A model generated the notes under the pieces. It did no database searches. It saw only the letters and a list, made by a program, of their open reading frames with translations, and was not told where the DNA came from. Position numbers and translations under genes: made by a program. From Nocardia speluncae NBRC 108251 (lineage in GTDB: Bacteria > Actinomycetota > Actinomycetes > Mycobacteriales > Mycobacteriaceae), in NCBI RefSeq assembly GCF_001613245.1, contig NZ_BDBZ01000001.1:496001-560000 (forward strand): a stretch of DNA of 64,000 nucleotides. Direction: 5' to 3'. Shown piece after piece: positions 28,262-37,586 of the stretch; within the stretch, counting starts at the first letter, position 1; every line of letters begins with the position of its first letter.

Positions 28262-29917
28262 ATGCGCACTCCCCTCTCGGCGTCCACCACCCTGCTGACC
28301 GTCCGCACACTACGTATCGCCTTCGGGCACAACCATCCCGTGGTAGACGGAATATCGTTCGCGGTCGGCCACGGTGAGATCGTCGCCCTGGTGGGCGAAT
28401 CCGGCTCGGGTAAATCCCTGACCGCCCGCGCGATCCTGGGGCTGCTTCCCGATGGTGCCGCCGCCACCGGCGAAATAGCCGTCGACGGCACCGATATCCT
28501 CGGCGCCACCGATACCGAGCTCAACCGTTTGCGTGGCAGCAAGGTGGCGCTGATCTTCCAGGACCCGCAGAATGCCCTCAATCCGGTCCGCCGCGTGGGA
28601 TGGCAGCTGCGCGAGGCGATCCGCGCCCATCGCCGCGTGTCTGCTGCCGACGCCGAACGGCTCGCCGTCGAACTGCTCGACCGGGTCGAAATCCCCGACC
28701 CGGCCCTGCGGGTGAAGTATTACCCGCACCAGTTGTCCGGCGGGCAGAAGCAGCGGGTCGCGATCGCGCTGGCGCTGGCGGGCGAACCCGATCTGCTCGT
28801 CGCCGACGAGCCGACCACGGCGCTCGATGTCACGGTGCAGGCCGAGATCCTGGCCCTGCTCGACCGAATCCGCCACCGCACCGGAATGGGCGTCCTGCTG
28901 ATTACGCACAACATGGGTGTCGTGGCCCAGTACACCGACCGTGTACTGGTGATGCAGGCGGGAAGGATCGTCGAAACCGGCGATACGCATTCCCTGTTCG
29001 ACACCCCGACCCATCCCTACACCCGCGCACTGCTGGGGGCCGTACCCCGGCTGCCCGAACAACCCGGTACCACGGCCCCCGTTGCTGAGTCTGCAACGCC
29101 CGCGATTCTCGAATTCGACGCGGCCACCGTCACCTACCCGGCCCGCCACGGGCAACCCGCCTTCCGAGCCGTCGAATCGGTGAGCTTCACCATCCACCGC
29201 GGCGAAGTGCTCGGATTGGTCGGCGAATCCGGCTCCGGGAAAACCACACTCGGCCGCATCGCGACCGGCCTGGAACCGGTCACCGCCGGCCGGGTACTCG
29301 TCGACGGCCGCGATCTGGCCGCCCTGACATCGCGCCGGCTGCGGGGACTACGCCGCGATATCGCGGTGGTGCCACAGGATCCCGCGACGTCCCTCGACCC
29401 CCGGCTCACGATCGCCGCAAGTATTCGTGAACCCCTCGACGTGCACAAGGTGGGCACACCCGGTGAGCGCAGGCAGCGAGTCCTCCACCTCCTGGACGCA
29501 GTACACCTGCCCGCCGACTTCGCCGGCCGATTCCCGCACCAGCTTTCCGGCGGGCAACGCCAGCGCGTCGCATTGGCCCGCGCCCTCGCCCTACGCCCAC
29601 GCCTGCTCATCGCCGACGAACCCACCAGCGCCCTCGACGTCTCCGTCCAGGCCGAAGTACTCACCCTGTTCACCGAAATCCAGCGCGACCTGGGATTCGC
29701 CTGCCTGTTCATCAGCCACGACCTGGCGGTGGTGCATCAGGTCGCCGATCGGGTCGCGGTGCTGCGCTCCGGGTCGGTAGTGGAAGTGGGCCCGGTCGAG
29801 ACTGTTTTCACCAACCCACGCCGATCCCACACCCGCGCCCTGGTCGACGCCGTACCCTCACCCGACCCTGCCCGCCGGATCAGCCCGGCGCCGCAGCAGC
29901 CCGCCGTCGCAGTGTGA
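28262..29917 (+). CDS. Fused double ATPase of peptide-type ABC transporter (DppD-DppF)
   Basis: 551 residues holding two complete ATPase domains, equivalent to DppD and DppF in one chain. Domain 1 (about 10-260): Walker A GESGSGKSL, Q-loop FQDPQNALNP, signature LSGGQKQRVAIALA, Walker B LLVADEPTTALD. Domain 2 (about 285-535): GESGSGKTTLGR, PQDPATSLDPR, LSGGQRQRVALARA, LLIADEPTSALD. Each is followed by a short oligopeptide-type C-terminal segment (PTHPYTRALLGAVP; RSHTRALVDAVP). The fusion enforces one-to-one stoichiometry. The gene ends the operon, followed by a strong hairpin. Confidence 0.94.
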   Translation: MRTPLSASTTLLTVRTLRIAFGHNHPVVDGISFAVGHGEIVALVGESGSGKSLTARAILGLLPDGAAATGEIAVDGTDILGATDTELNRLRGSKVALIFQDPQNALNPVRRVGWQLREAIRAHRRVSAADAERLAVELLDRVEIPDPALRVKYYPHQLSGGQKQRVAIALALAGEPDLLVADEPTTALDVTVQAEILALLDRIRHRTGMGVLLITHNMGVVAQYTDRVLVMQAGRIVETGDTHSLFDTPTHPYTRALLGAVPRLPEQPGTTAPVAESATPAILEFDAATVTYPARHGQPAFRAVESVSFTIHRGEVLGLVGESGSGKTTLGRIATGLEPVTAGRVLVDGRDLAALTSRRLRGLRRDIAVVPQDPATSLDPRLTIAASIREPLDVHKVGTPGERRQRVLHLLDAVHLPADFAGRFPHQLSGGQRQRVALARALALRPRLLIADEPTSALDVSVQAEVLTLFTEIQRDLGFACLFISHDLAVVHQVADRVAVLRSGSVVEVGPVETVFTNPRRSHTRALVDAVPSPDPARRISPAPQQPAVAV

Positions 29918-29936
29918 GCCCCCGGCAGCAGTTTCG

Positions 29937-29970
29937 GGCGCACTGCCGGGTCGGCGCTGGGCAGTGCGCC
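29937..29970. terminator. Bidirectional hairpin between convergent genes
   Basis: GGCGCACTGCC (29937-29947) and GGCAGTGCGCC (29960-29970) form a perfect 11-base stem with a 12-base loop, between the ABC operon end and the carboxylase stop. No U-tract follows, which is common in actinobacteria. Confidence 0.6.
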
Positions 29971-30061
29971 GGCGGCGGACTGTGCGTGAGGATCAACGTT
30001 CCGGCCTCGGTGGGCACCGCCGAGATCCACCCCCGTGTAGGCCGGAAGGTACCGGCAATAC

Positions 30062-33000
30062 TCAGCCGACGGCAGTGAGGGCGCGGAGCACGACCGCACG
30101 GGTGTCGGCGGGGTCGATCACATCGTCGATTTCGCCCACGGTGGCCACGCTCAGGGCTTTTCCCCGCTCGTAGAAGCCCGTCAGCAGTTCGTCGTACCGA
30201 GCACGGCGGGCCTCCGGGTCGGCGATGGTGTCGAGTTCCTTGCGATAGCCCAGCCGCACCGCACCCTCGAGTCCCATTCCGCCGAATTCGCCCGTGGGCC
30301 AAGCGACTGTCAATGTTGCGGCGTGCAGATCACCGCCGGTCATCGCCATGGCACCGAGACCGTATCCCTTCCGGAGCACCACGGCGACCAACGGTGTCGA
30401 CAGCTGGGCTCCCGCTACGAACATCGCCCCGAAACGGCGGACGGTCGCGGTACGCTCGGCATCCGGGCCGACCATGAAACCGGGTGTGTCGACCAGGGAT
30501 ACCACCGGCAGACCCCGTTCGTCGCAGAGCCGCAGGAAGCGAGTCGCCTTATCGGCGGCGTCACCGTCGATCGCCCCGCCGAGGTGGGTCGGATCGTTGG
30601 CGAGCACACCGACCGGCCGGCCCGCCAGCCGGGCGAAGGCGGTGACGATGCCGGTGCCGAATCCGGCCCGGACCTCCAGCACACTGCTCGTATCGAACAA
30701 GGTTTCCAGTACGGGGCGGATCTCGTAGACCCGGACCCGGTTCTCCGGTACGAGATGCCGTAGGAGGCGCTGGTCGGCGCAGTCGATCTGCTCGGCGGGC
30801 ACACCCGTCACTACGCGCAGATAGGTACGGGCGGTGGTCACGGCGGCAGCCTCGTCCGGGACCAGGACATCGACGACCCCGTTGGGTACCTGCACCGACA
30901 TCGGCCCGACATCCTGTGGCGCCACCACGCCCAGTCCTGCACCTTCGATCATCGCCGGCCCGGACATGCCCAGGCTGCTGCCCTGGGTGGCGATGATCAG
31001 ATCGCAGGAGGCGGCCAGCGCGGCATTCCCGGCGAAACAATAGCCCGCGACGATCGCGACGGTCGGCACCCGGCCGGAGAGTTCGGCCATGAGCCGGAAG
31101 GTGGGGACATCGAGCTGGGCGATGGCGGAGGTATCGGTATCGCCCGGCCGGCCGCCGCCGCCCTCGGCGAAAACGACCACCGGAAGTGATCGGCGGCGGG
31201 CGAGCTGCAGCAGGCGGTCGGTTTTCTGATGGTTGTGCACGCCCTGGGTGCCCGCGAGGACGGTGTAGTCGTAGGCGAGTACCGCGATCGGCACATTGTC
31301 GACGGTCGCGGTGCCGGTGAGCAGACCGTCCGCCGGAGTGGCGGTGATCAGGTCGTCGAGATCGCGGCGGCGGCGTTGCGCGGCGATCACGTATCCGCCG
31401 TACTCGGTGAAACTCCCAGGGTCCACCAGGCCGGAAATGTTCTCCCGGGCGGTGCGCAGACCTTTACCGTGCCGGCGATCGACCGCGGCGGGACGGGCCG
31501 CGTCCAGCGTCAGCCGTTTCCGTTCGTGGACTTCGGCCAGATCGGGCCGGATATGCGCCGGATCGATTTCGGTGGCTGTTATCGCTTGTACCGCGCCGGC
31601 GCCGGTTCTGGTGAAGAGTAGCAACGGATCCTCGGCGGCGACGGCCTCCCCGATCTTCACCAGTACTTCGCCCACGGTTCCGGGCCGATCGGCGCGGACC
31701 ACGTGCTCCATCTTCATGGCTTCGAGAACCAGCAGCTCGGCGCCGGCCGCCACCCCGTCACCGGGGGATACCGAAACCTGCACGACGACACCGGGTCGAC
31801 TCGCGGCAAGAGCATTCTCGGGCACGGTGTCTCGTCCGCTACGCTCCGGCGCAACGGCCCACCCGGCGTTACCTTCGGACGCGGTCTGCGCGCCCCGGCC
31901 GGCAGCCTCCACGGCGGCAACCAGATCGGAGGTCCGGGCATCGACAAATCCCGTATCGACCCCGCCCGTCGTCAGCGCCGGCTCGGCCAGCAACACGCGT
32001 AGTAACCCGATGTTGGTGACGACACCGTCCAGGTCGAATTCGCCCAGTGCGCGGGCCGCCCGCGCAGCGACCGAATCGCTTGCGCCGTGGACGATCACCT
32101 TGGCCAGCAGGGAGTCGTAACGCGGGTTCATCGGGTAACCGGCGTAGCCGTGGGTGTCCACCCGGATGCCGCGTCCGGCCGGCGGCTGGAAACGGGTGAG
32201 CTCACCGGCACCGGAGGCGACGGTGCCGTCCGCCCGCACAGTTTCGGCATTGACCCGCACCTGTAGTGCGGTCCCGCGGCTCGGCACCCCGCGGTCGAGA
32301 CCGAGTTCGGCGAGCGTTTTCCCGGCGGCGAGTTCCAACCCGATCTCGACCAGGTCCAGCCCGGTGACCTCCTCGGTCACCGTATGTTCGACCTGAAGCC
32401 GCGGGTTGACCTCGAGAAATACGAACTCAGCACCGGTGACGAGGAACTCGACGGTCGCGAGCCCCCGGTACGCGCCCACCAGTTCCGTCGCGGCCCGGTG
32501 CAGGGCGCTCCGCAGCGTATCGGGCAGTGCGGGCGCGGGCGCGATCTCGATCAGTTTCTGGCGACGCCGCTGCACACTGCAATCCCGGTCGCCCAGCGCA
32601 ACGGCCCCTACCCCGTCCCCCGCGACCTGCACCTCGATATGCCGGGCCCGGGTGAACAGCTGCTCGACGTACACGGTGCCGTCACCGAAGGCCGATTGCG
32701 CTTCGGAAGCGCTGCGGCGCAGTGCCTCGTCGAGTTCGGCAGGGTCGCTCACCGGACGCATTCCCCGGCCACCGCCACCGGACCGGGCCTTCACCATCAC
32801 CGCTGCTCCCGGCTCGAGGCCGGCGAGGAATTCATGGGCCTGCGCCGCGGGCACACCGGGCGGCACCGCGATACCGAGCTCCGCTGCCCGTGCTCGGGCC
32901 GCGGTTTTGTCACCGAACAGTGCCAGCGCCGCCGGGTCGGGACCTACGAACCTCGGCCCCGCCGCGGCGCAGCGGCGAGCGAACGACGGGTTCTCCGAGA

Positions 33001-33262
33001 GGAATCCGTACCCCGGATGCACCCCGTCGCAGCCGGTCTGCAGGGCGGCGTCGACGATCGCGTCGATATCCAGGTACGCGGCGGGGCCGGCACCCGGCAG
33101 TTCGACCGCAACATCCGCCCGCGAAATATGCAGGCAGTCGGCATCATCCGCCGGATGGACGGCTACAGTCCGCATGCCGAGCGCCGCCGCCGTGGCCATG
33201 ATCCGGACCGCGACCTCGCCCCGATTGGCGACCAGCAGCGTGGTGACCGGGCGCGCAGTCAC
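30062..33262 (-). CDS. Single-chain biotin-dependent acyl-CoA carboxylase
   Basis: 1066-residue fusion carrying all parts of an acyl-CoA carboxylase. Biotin carboxylase, about 5-450: SGGGGRGM (161-168) ATP-grasp loop and EVNPRLQVEHT (284-294). Biotin carrier, about 485-552: EAMKMEH with Lys517 biotinylated. Carboxyltransferase, about 575-1060, with both crotonase-like halves. It makes a 2-carboxyacyl-CoA using bicarbonate and ATP. The architecture matches the single-chain long-chain acyl-CoA carboxylases described in mycobacteria, rather than the split AccA/AccD sets. The GTG at 33262 overlaps the upstream CoA ligase stop (GTGA), so the ligase product is probably the carboxylase substrate. 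An upstream start at 33307 would lie inside the ligase. Confidence 0.93.
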   Translation of the reverse strand: MTARPVTTLLVANRGEVAVRIMATAAALGMRTVAVHPADDADCLHISRADVAVELPGAGPAAYLDIDAIVDAALQTGCDGVHPGYGFLSENPSFARRCAAAGPRFVGPDPAALALFGDKTAARARAAELGIAVPPGVPAAQAHEFLAGLEPGAAVMVKARSGGGGRGMRPVSDPAELDEALRRSASEAQSAFGDGTVYVEQLFTRARHIEVQVAGDGVGAVALGDRDCSVQRRRQKLIEIAPAPALPDTLRSALHRAATELVGAYRGLATVEFLVTGAEFVFLEVNPRLQVEHTVTEEVTGLDLVEIGLELAAGKTLAELGLDRGVPSRGTALQVRVNAETVRADGTVASGAGELTRFQPPAGRGIRVDTHGYAGYPMNPRYDSLLAKVIVHGASDSVAARAARALGEFDLDGVVTNIGLLRVLLAEPALTTGGVDTGFVDARTSDLVAAVEAAGRGAQTASEGNAGWAVAPERSGRDTVPENALAASRPGVVVQVSVSPGDGVAAGAELLVLEAMKMEHVVRADRPGTVGEVLVKIGEAVAAEDPLLLFTRTGAGAVQAITATEIDPAHIRPDLAEVHERKRLTLDAARPAAVDRRHGKGLRTARENISGLVDPGSFTEYGGYVIAAQRRRRDLDDLITATPADGLLTGTATVDNVPIAVLAYDYTVLAGTQGVHNHQKTDRLLQLARRRSLPVVVFAEGGGGRPGDTDTSAIAQLDVPTFRLMAELSGRVPTVAIVAGYCFAGNAALAASCDLIIATQGSSLGMSGPAMIEGAGLGVVAPQDVGPMSVQVPNGVVDVLVPDEAAAVTTARTYLRVVTGVPAEQIDCADQRLLRHLVPENRVRVYEIRPVLETLFDTSSVLEVRAGFGTGIVTAFARLAGRPVGVLANDPTHLGGAIDGDAADKATRFLRLCDERGLPVVSLVDTPGFMVGPDAERTATVRRFGAMFVAGAQLSTPLVAVVLRKGYGLGAMAMTGGDLHAATLTVAWPTGEFGGMGLEGAVRLGYRKELDTIADPEARRARYDELLTGFYERGKALSVATVGEIDDVIDPADTRAVVLRALTAVG

Positions 33263-34857
33263 CGGTCGGCCCTGCGCAGTACGATCCCGGCAGCTTCGCG
33301 ATCCCACACTCCGTCGTGCACACCGGCGTCCCGCAACACGTGTTTGTGCACCTTCTGGGTGGGTGTTTTCGGTAGTTCGTCACGAAATTCCAGGTAGCGC
33401 GGCACCATGAAATACGGCAGGTGGTCTACCAGGTAGCCGATGAGTTCCGGCGGGTCGAGGGTTGTGTTCTCCCGGGGCACCACGACCGCTTTGATCTCGT
33501 CCTCGGTGAGGTCGGAGGGCACCCCGACCACCGCGCTTTCATACACTGCGGGATGGGTATTGATCGCGCGCTCCACCTCGAAACTGGAGATGTTCTCGCC
33601 GCGGCGGCGCAGCGCATCCTTGATCCGGTCGCTGAAATAGAACCGGCCTCGGGCATCGGTACGGAACGCGTCGCCGGTGTGCACCCAGCCGTCGACCAGC
33701 GTCTCGGCCGTCTTCTCCGGCAGATTGTGGTAGCCGCTCAGGACGGTCGACGGCTCGTCCGGACGCACCCACAGCTCACCGACCGCACCGGCCGGCACAT
33801 CCTGCCCGGCGGAGTCCACCAGCCGCAACGCGAATCCGGGACGCGGGAACCCCGCGGCGCCGCCCGCGACGGTCTCGGGTGGACCGTTGAGCACAACCCC
33901 GATCTCACTCATCCCGTACACCGAGGCCACCGCCACACCGAAGCGCCGCCGGAAGCCGGCGATATCGCTGGCCAGCGGCGCCATTACGGCCAGTTCGAGG
34001 GGGTTGTCGGCATCGCCCGGCTCCGGTGGGCGCTGTTGCAGCAGTTCGGCCATCGCTCCGAGGGTGACAGTGACGGTGATGCCGTGTTCGCGAACAGTCG
34101 GCCAGAATTTGCTGACCGAGAATCCCGGCTCGATAACACACCGGGATTCGTGGATCAGCGCCTGATACACCCCGTACCACTGCCCCGCGAGGTGGAACAG
34201 CGGCAAGGTGACCAGTATCCGGTCGCCGGCATGCGGCCGCCGCTGGTCCTCCCGGGACGCGTAGGTGTAGGCATGTGCATGCGACACCAGAACACCTTTC
34301 GATACGCCTGTAGTGCCGGAGGTGTACATATACGCCATCAGGTCGGCGGGGTCGAGGTGTTGCGGCGCGGCCGGTTTCGCGGTGGCGAGCTCGTCGAACC
34401 CGAGGACGCGGAACCGGCCGCGCAACTCGTCGGCTGCCGCCGGATCACCGTGTATCACCAGGGTGCGCAGCGCGGTGAGATCATCGGCGATACGCGCCAC
34501 CCGTTCGGCACAGGCGGCATCGAGTACCAGGGTCGATGCGCCGGAGTCGTTGAGGATATGACTCAGGAACGAACCTTTGTACGCGGTGTTGACCGGTACC
34601 TCGACCATCCCGCCGAGGGCCGCACCGGTCCAGGCATGTACCGCGTCGAGCGAGTTGTCCAGCAGCAATGCCACCGGCTGCTGCCGGCCCACCCCGAGCT
34701 GCGTGAGACCACCGGCGATACGCAATGAGCGCGCGTAACTTTCTGCCACGGTGTATCGGCCGTCCGGCCCGATCTGGGCGAGCTCATCGGGAATGCTTTC
34801 CAGCACGCGTTCGTAGACCGCGCTGATCGTCCGACGCTGGACGTCCGGTAGACCCAT
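33259..34857 (-). CDS. Acyl-CoA synthetase (AMP-forming), coupled to carboxylase
   Basis: 532-residue adenylate-forming CoA ligase that activates a carboxylic acid in two steps through an acyl-AMP. The nucleotide loop is YTSGTTGVSKG (about 178-188); VYGMSEIG is the A5 motif, WVHTGD the A7 motif, and RRRGENISSFEVE the hinge A8 region; the catalytic Lys lies in TPTQKVHKH. The ATG at 34857 begins the conserved protein; the open frame continues far upstream only as shadow. A TetR is divergent, with an inverted repeat between. It overlaps the carboxylase by four bases. Substrate chain type is undetermined. Confidence 0.93.
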   Translation of the reverse strand: MGLPDVQRRTISAVYERVLESIPDELAQIGPDGRYTVAESYARSLRIAGGLTQLGVGRQQPVALLLDNSLDAVHAWTGAALGGMVEVPVNTAYKGSFLSHILNDSGASTLVLDAACAERVARIADDLTALRTLVIHGDPAAADELRGRFRVLGFDELATAKPAAPQHLDPADLMAYMYTSGTTGVSKGVLVSHAHAYTYASREDQRRPHAGDRILVTLPLFHLAGQWYGVYQALIHESRCVIEPGFSVSKFWPTVREHGITVTVTLGAMAELLQQRPPEPGDADNPLELAVMAPLASDIAGFRRRFGVAVASVYGMSEIGVVLNGPPETVAGGAAGFPRPGFALRLVDSAGQDVPAGAVGELWVRPDEPSTVLSGYHNLPEKTAETLVDGWVHTGDAFRTDARGRFYFSDRIKDALRRRGENISSFEVERAINTHPAVYESAVVGVPSDLTEDEIKAVVVPRENTTLDPPELIGYLVDHLPYFMVPRYLEFRDELPKTPTQKVHKHVLRDAGVHDGVWDREAAGIVLRRADR

Positions 34858-34867
34858 GGCACAATAG

Positions 34868-34883
34868 TTTACATTCATGTCAA
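34868..34883. promoter_or_regulatory. Candidate operator between CoA ligase and TetR
   Basis: TTTACAT-TC-ATGTCAA is a 16-base near-palindrome (six of seven pairs) in the 42-base gap between the divergent genes. It is AT-rich against the background and must overlap both promoters. Confidence 0.5.
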
Positions 34884-34899
34884 GTAGATGGAGGTCGTT

Positions 34900-35493
34900 A
34901 TGCACGGAATCGGGGGCCGGACCCTTACCGAGCCCGAAAAACGCAATCTGCTGCTGGACTCCGCCGAGCGCACCTTCTGCCGGCTCGGTTACGCCCGCAC
35001 GACCATCGCCGCCCTCGCCGGCGAAGCAGGCGTCACCCGCCCGACGGTCTACGCCTACTTCCCGTCCAAGGACGACGTCTTCCGCGCGCTCGCCGAACGG
35101 GTCCGCGACGAATTCCTCGCCCTGCAGGAAAGTATCGACGCCCCCTCTCCTGGTGCCACCGGCCGCGCCGGAATCGTGGCCTACCTGCACGCCTACGTCC
35201 GGCACCGGGGGATGCTCACCGTCATCGGGCATCAGGCACTCGCCGATCCGGAGATGCGCGCGCTGCACACCGAGGTCCACGAACGCCCGACCCGGCGGCA
35301 TGCCCGATTCCTGACCCGTCTGGCCGACCGGGGCGAGGCCACTCTCGCCGCACCGGCCCACGCCCTGGCCGAGATGGTGACGGGTATCGTCATGCGTTTC
35401 GCCGATATCGCCGACGACGATCCCGACCGGCTTCCTGAACTGACCGACGATCTCGTCGCTGCCTACCACCGTCTCACCGGCCTGCGTTCCTGA
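34900..35493 (+). CDS. TetR family regulator facing CoA ligase-carboxylase
   Basis: 197 residues. DNA-binding domain: LLLDSAERTFCRLGYARTTI, then ALAGEAGVTRPTVYAYFPSK. The C-terminal ligand domain is helical (IVAYLHAYVRHRGMLTVIGH). The ATG at 34900 is six bases after GGAGG; the ATG at 34888 overlaps that site and is rejected. With only 42 bases to the divergent ligase gene, it very likely controls that operon, perhaps with an acyl-CoA as ligand. Confidence 0.9.
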   Translation: MHGIGGRTLTEPEKRNLLLDSAERTFCRLGYARTTIAALAGEAGVTRPTVYAYFPSKDDVFRALAERVRDEFLALQESIDAPSPGATGRAGIVAYLHAYVRHRGMLTVIGHQALADPEMRALHTEVHERPTRRHARFLTRLADRGEATLAAPAHALAEMVTGIVMRFADIADDDPDRLPELTDDLVAAYHRLTGLRS

Positions 35494-35580
35494 ACCCGCA
35501 TCCCGCACGGCCGACCGCGCTGTCCCATTCCAGGGCACGGCCGCTCGACAGTGGTGGCCACCGCCGGTAAGGATGAGCGG

Positions 35581-36267
35581 GTGGTCAGCCGCCGAGATCA
35601 GATCAAACGTGTTGCCGCCGGACTCTTCGTGGAGAACGGAGTGGCAGGCACCAGCGTCCGGGATATCGCAGAGGGGGTCGGCATGCTGTCCGGCAGCCTC
35701 TACCACCATTTCCCGTCGAAGGACGCGATAGCGTTCGCGATACTCGACGATTTCCTGACCGACCTCAACTCCCGCTACCGCTCCGTACTGCCACATGTCA
35801 GCGGGATGCGCGAAGAGTTGCGCGCGCTGGTCTACTCGTCGATCGAAATCGCCGAGATGCATCCGTATGCCACCGAGATCTATCAGAACGAGATGTCGTA
35901 CCACGGGCCGGCCGCCCCCGATGCGATCGCAGAGGCGGTGCGTACGGCCCATACGTTCTGGATCGACGCCGCCACCCGGGCGAGCGCGAACGGGGAGCTC
36001 CGCACCGGACTCGACCCCGTCGATTTCGCGCGGATGCTGCGCGAAGGGGTGTGGTGGTCGATCCGGTATCACCGCGAACATCTGTCGGCGCGGCGCGACG
36101 AGGTGACCGACACCGTGGTGGCGGCCTTTGTAGACGGCGGCGCCGCCCCGGCTGCCACCGATGCGAACAGCGCTCCGGATAGCGTAGACCGTTCGATCGT
36201 CGACCGGCTGGACCGGATCGAGCGCCGGCTCGAAGAATTGACGAAGCGCCTGGTCGACGGGCTGTAG
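35581..36267 (+). CDS. TetR family regulator, KstR2-like
   Basis: 228 residues. RRDQIKRVAAGLFVENGVAG, then VRDIAEGVGMLSGSLYHHF, is close to the DNA-binding domain of KstR2, a regulator that answers to CoA thioesters in steroid catabolism. The end forms a short charged helix (VDRLDRIERRLEELTKRLV) that may be a coiled coil. The GTG at 35581 is seven bases after AAGGA. Twin CAAGC-type palindromes lie just downstream, before the transporter operon, so it probably represses that operon. A CoA-thioester ligand is an inference from KstR2. Confidence 0.88.
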   Translation: MVSRRDQIKRVAAGLFVENGVAGTSVRDIAEGVGMLSGSLYHHFPSKDAIAFAILDDFLTDLNSRYRSVLPHVSGMREELRALVYSSIEIAEMHPYATEIYQNEMSYHGPAAPDAIAEAVRTAHTFWIDAATRASANGELRTGLDPVDFARMLREGVWWSIRYHREHLSARRDEVTDTVVAAFVDGGAAPAATDANSAPDSVDRSIVDRLDRIERRLEELTKRLVDGL

Positions 36268-36332
36268 ACGGCTTCCTGCCGGTCGGGTGCGCGGTAACTT
36301 GTTGACAGAAGCAGTGGCACAGGCCACACTCT

Positions 36333-36368
36333 CAAGCGATCGCTTGGTTCATACCAAGCGCCTGCTTG
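36333..36368. promoter_or_regulatory. Twin CAAGC-N4-GCTTG operators before transporter operon
   Basis: CAAGCGATCGCTTG (36333-36346, perfect palindrome) and CAAGCGCCTGCTTG (36355-36368) are spaced 22 bases centre to centre, two helical turns. TTGACA lies at 36302-36307. The CAAG..CTTG form recalls KstR2/FadR-type TetR sites, fitting the KstR2-like gene just upstream. The second site ends 15 bases before the ATG at 36384, so bound repressor would block transcription start. Confidence 0.7.
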
Positions 36369-36383
36369 ATTGGTGGTGGTCTC

Positions 36384-37586
36384 ATGAGACGTACCCGGGT
36401 ACTCGCCTGGGTGCTGGCCGCGGCATTGTTGCCGGCGGCATGTGCCCAGGTCCGTGAACCGGTGGACGATTACATCGTCATCGGGATGGACGAGGATTCG
36501 ACGGGGCCAGGAGCGTCGTATTCGACAATCGCCGGCGATACCGTCCGCGCCGCGGTCGACCGGCTCAACGCCGACGGCGGGATCGGCGGCAAAGAGGTCC
36601 GGCTGGTGGTGGAGAACGACGAGAGCAGTCCGACGAATACGCCCTCCATCATCCGCAAACTGGTCGACCAGGGCGCCTCCGCAATCGTCCTGGCGACGGG
36701 TAGCGGTTCGGCGTTGCAGGCCAAGCAGATATCGCAGTCCACCGAGGTCGTCACCATTGCGCCCACCGCACTGACCGATGCCGTCGCCGGACCTCCGGGT
36801 AACGAATTCGCGTATATGGTGCCCAATCCGCTGGCCCAGTACGCCGACGTCTACTGCGGCGCCTTCGCGGCTCAGGGTAAGAAGCGGCTCGGAGTGCTGG
36901 CCGATTCCAGTCCCGCGATCGCGGGCATCCTCGATACGCTCTACCCGAAGTTGCGGGAGTGCATCGATATCGTCGGCACCCAGAAAGCCGCCGTCGATGC
37001 CGCCGACCTCACCGCCGGGGTGAGCCGGCTGCTCGACAGCGACCCGGATGTGGTGCTGGTCGCGAGCGTCGGCGGAAATTTCGAACTTCTCGCACAGAAC
37101 ACGGTGCACCGGCTCGCGCCCGGGTTGCAGCGCTTCTCGCTGGCGTCGATCGGAAACCAGCCCCAGTCGTGGAAACTCGCCGCACCCGGCTCCCTCGACG
37201 GCCTCGTATACATGGGCAGCCTGAGCGATAGCAACCCGCGGACCACGCAATTGCAGGACTGGCTGCGGACCGTCAAAGGACCGGACTACTCACTGACCGC
37301 CTACGACGCCCAGGCCTACGACTCGGTGATGCTGCTGGCGCGGGCGATCGAACTCGCCGGAACCCACACCGATCGGCATCGGCTCAACGAAGCGATGCAG
37401 CAGGTCCGGGATGTTCCGGCAAGCTTCGGTCAGGCACCGCTGACCCTGTCGTTCGCGCCGGACGACCATATCGCCCCCGATTCGGCCTGCGGTCTGGTGC
37501 TCGTCGAATTCGGCCCCGACAACGTTCCCACCGGCCCCTGGCCGGAGTACCAGCCGGAATGCACGCCGAAGGGGGCCGGGCGATGA
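36384..37586 (+). CDS. LIV-type ABC transporter, substrate-binding lipoprotein
   Basis: 400-residue branched-chain amino acid-type binding protein (Peripla_BP_6). Signal peptide with lipobox LLPAAC (Cys about residue 20). Core features include the LivK-like start IVIGMDEDSTGPGASYST, VRAAVDRLNADGGIGGKEV, and QGASAIVLATGSGSALQAKQ. In catabolic clusters such proteins often bind aromatic or short-chain acids rather than amino acids. The operon's CoA ligase and SDR suggest that here. The ATG at 36384 lies just after the twin operators; its stop overlaps the next start. Confidence 0.9.
   Translation: MRRTRVLAWVLAAALLPAACAQVREPVDDYIVIGMDEDSTGPGASYSTIAGDTVRAAVDRLNADGGIGGKEVRLVVENDESSPTNTPSIIRKLVDQGASAIVLATGSGSALQAKQISQSTEVVTIAPTALTDAVAGPPGNEFAYMVPNPLAQYADVYCGAFAAQGKKRLGVLADSSPAIAGILDTLYPKLRECIDIVGTQKAAVDAADLTAGVSRLLDSDPDVVLVASVGGNFELLAQNTVHRLAPGLQRFSLASIGNQPQSWKLAAPGSLDGLVYMGSLSDSNPRTTQLQDWLRTVKGPDYSLTAYDAQAYDSVMLLARAIELAGTHTDRHRLNEAMQQVRDVPASFGQAPLTLSFAPDDHIAPDSACGLVLVEFGPDNVPTGPWPEYQPECTPKGAGR

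Noticed and set aside
34868..34883. TTGACA within this site as the -35 box of the CoA ligase
   Set aside because: The only -10-like hexamer, TAAACT, is six bases away, far from the 16-18 needed; the site is better read as an operator.
33259..36327. Very long minus-strand frame of 1022 codons as one fusion protein
   Set aside because: Only the part after 34857 is a CoA ligase; the rest is the shadow of two plus-strand TetR genes.
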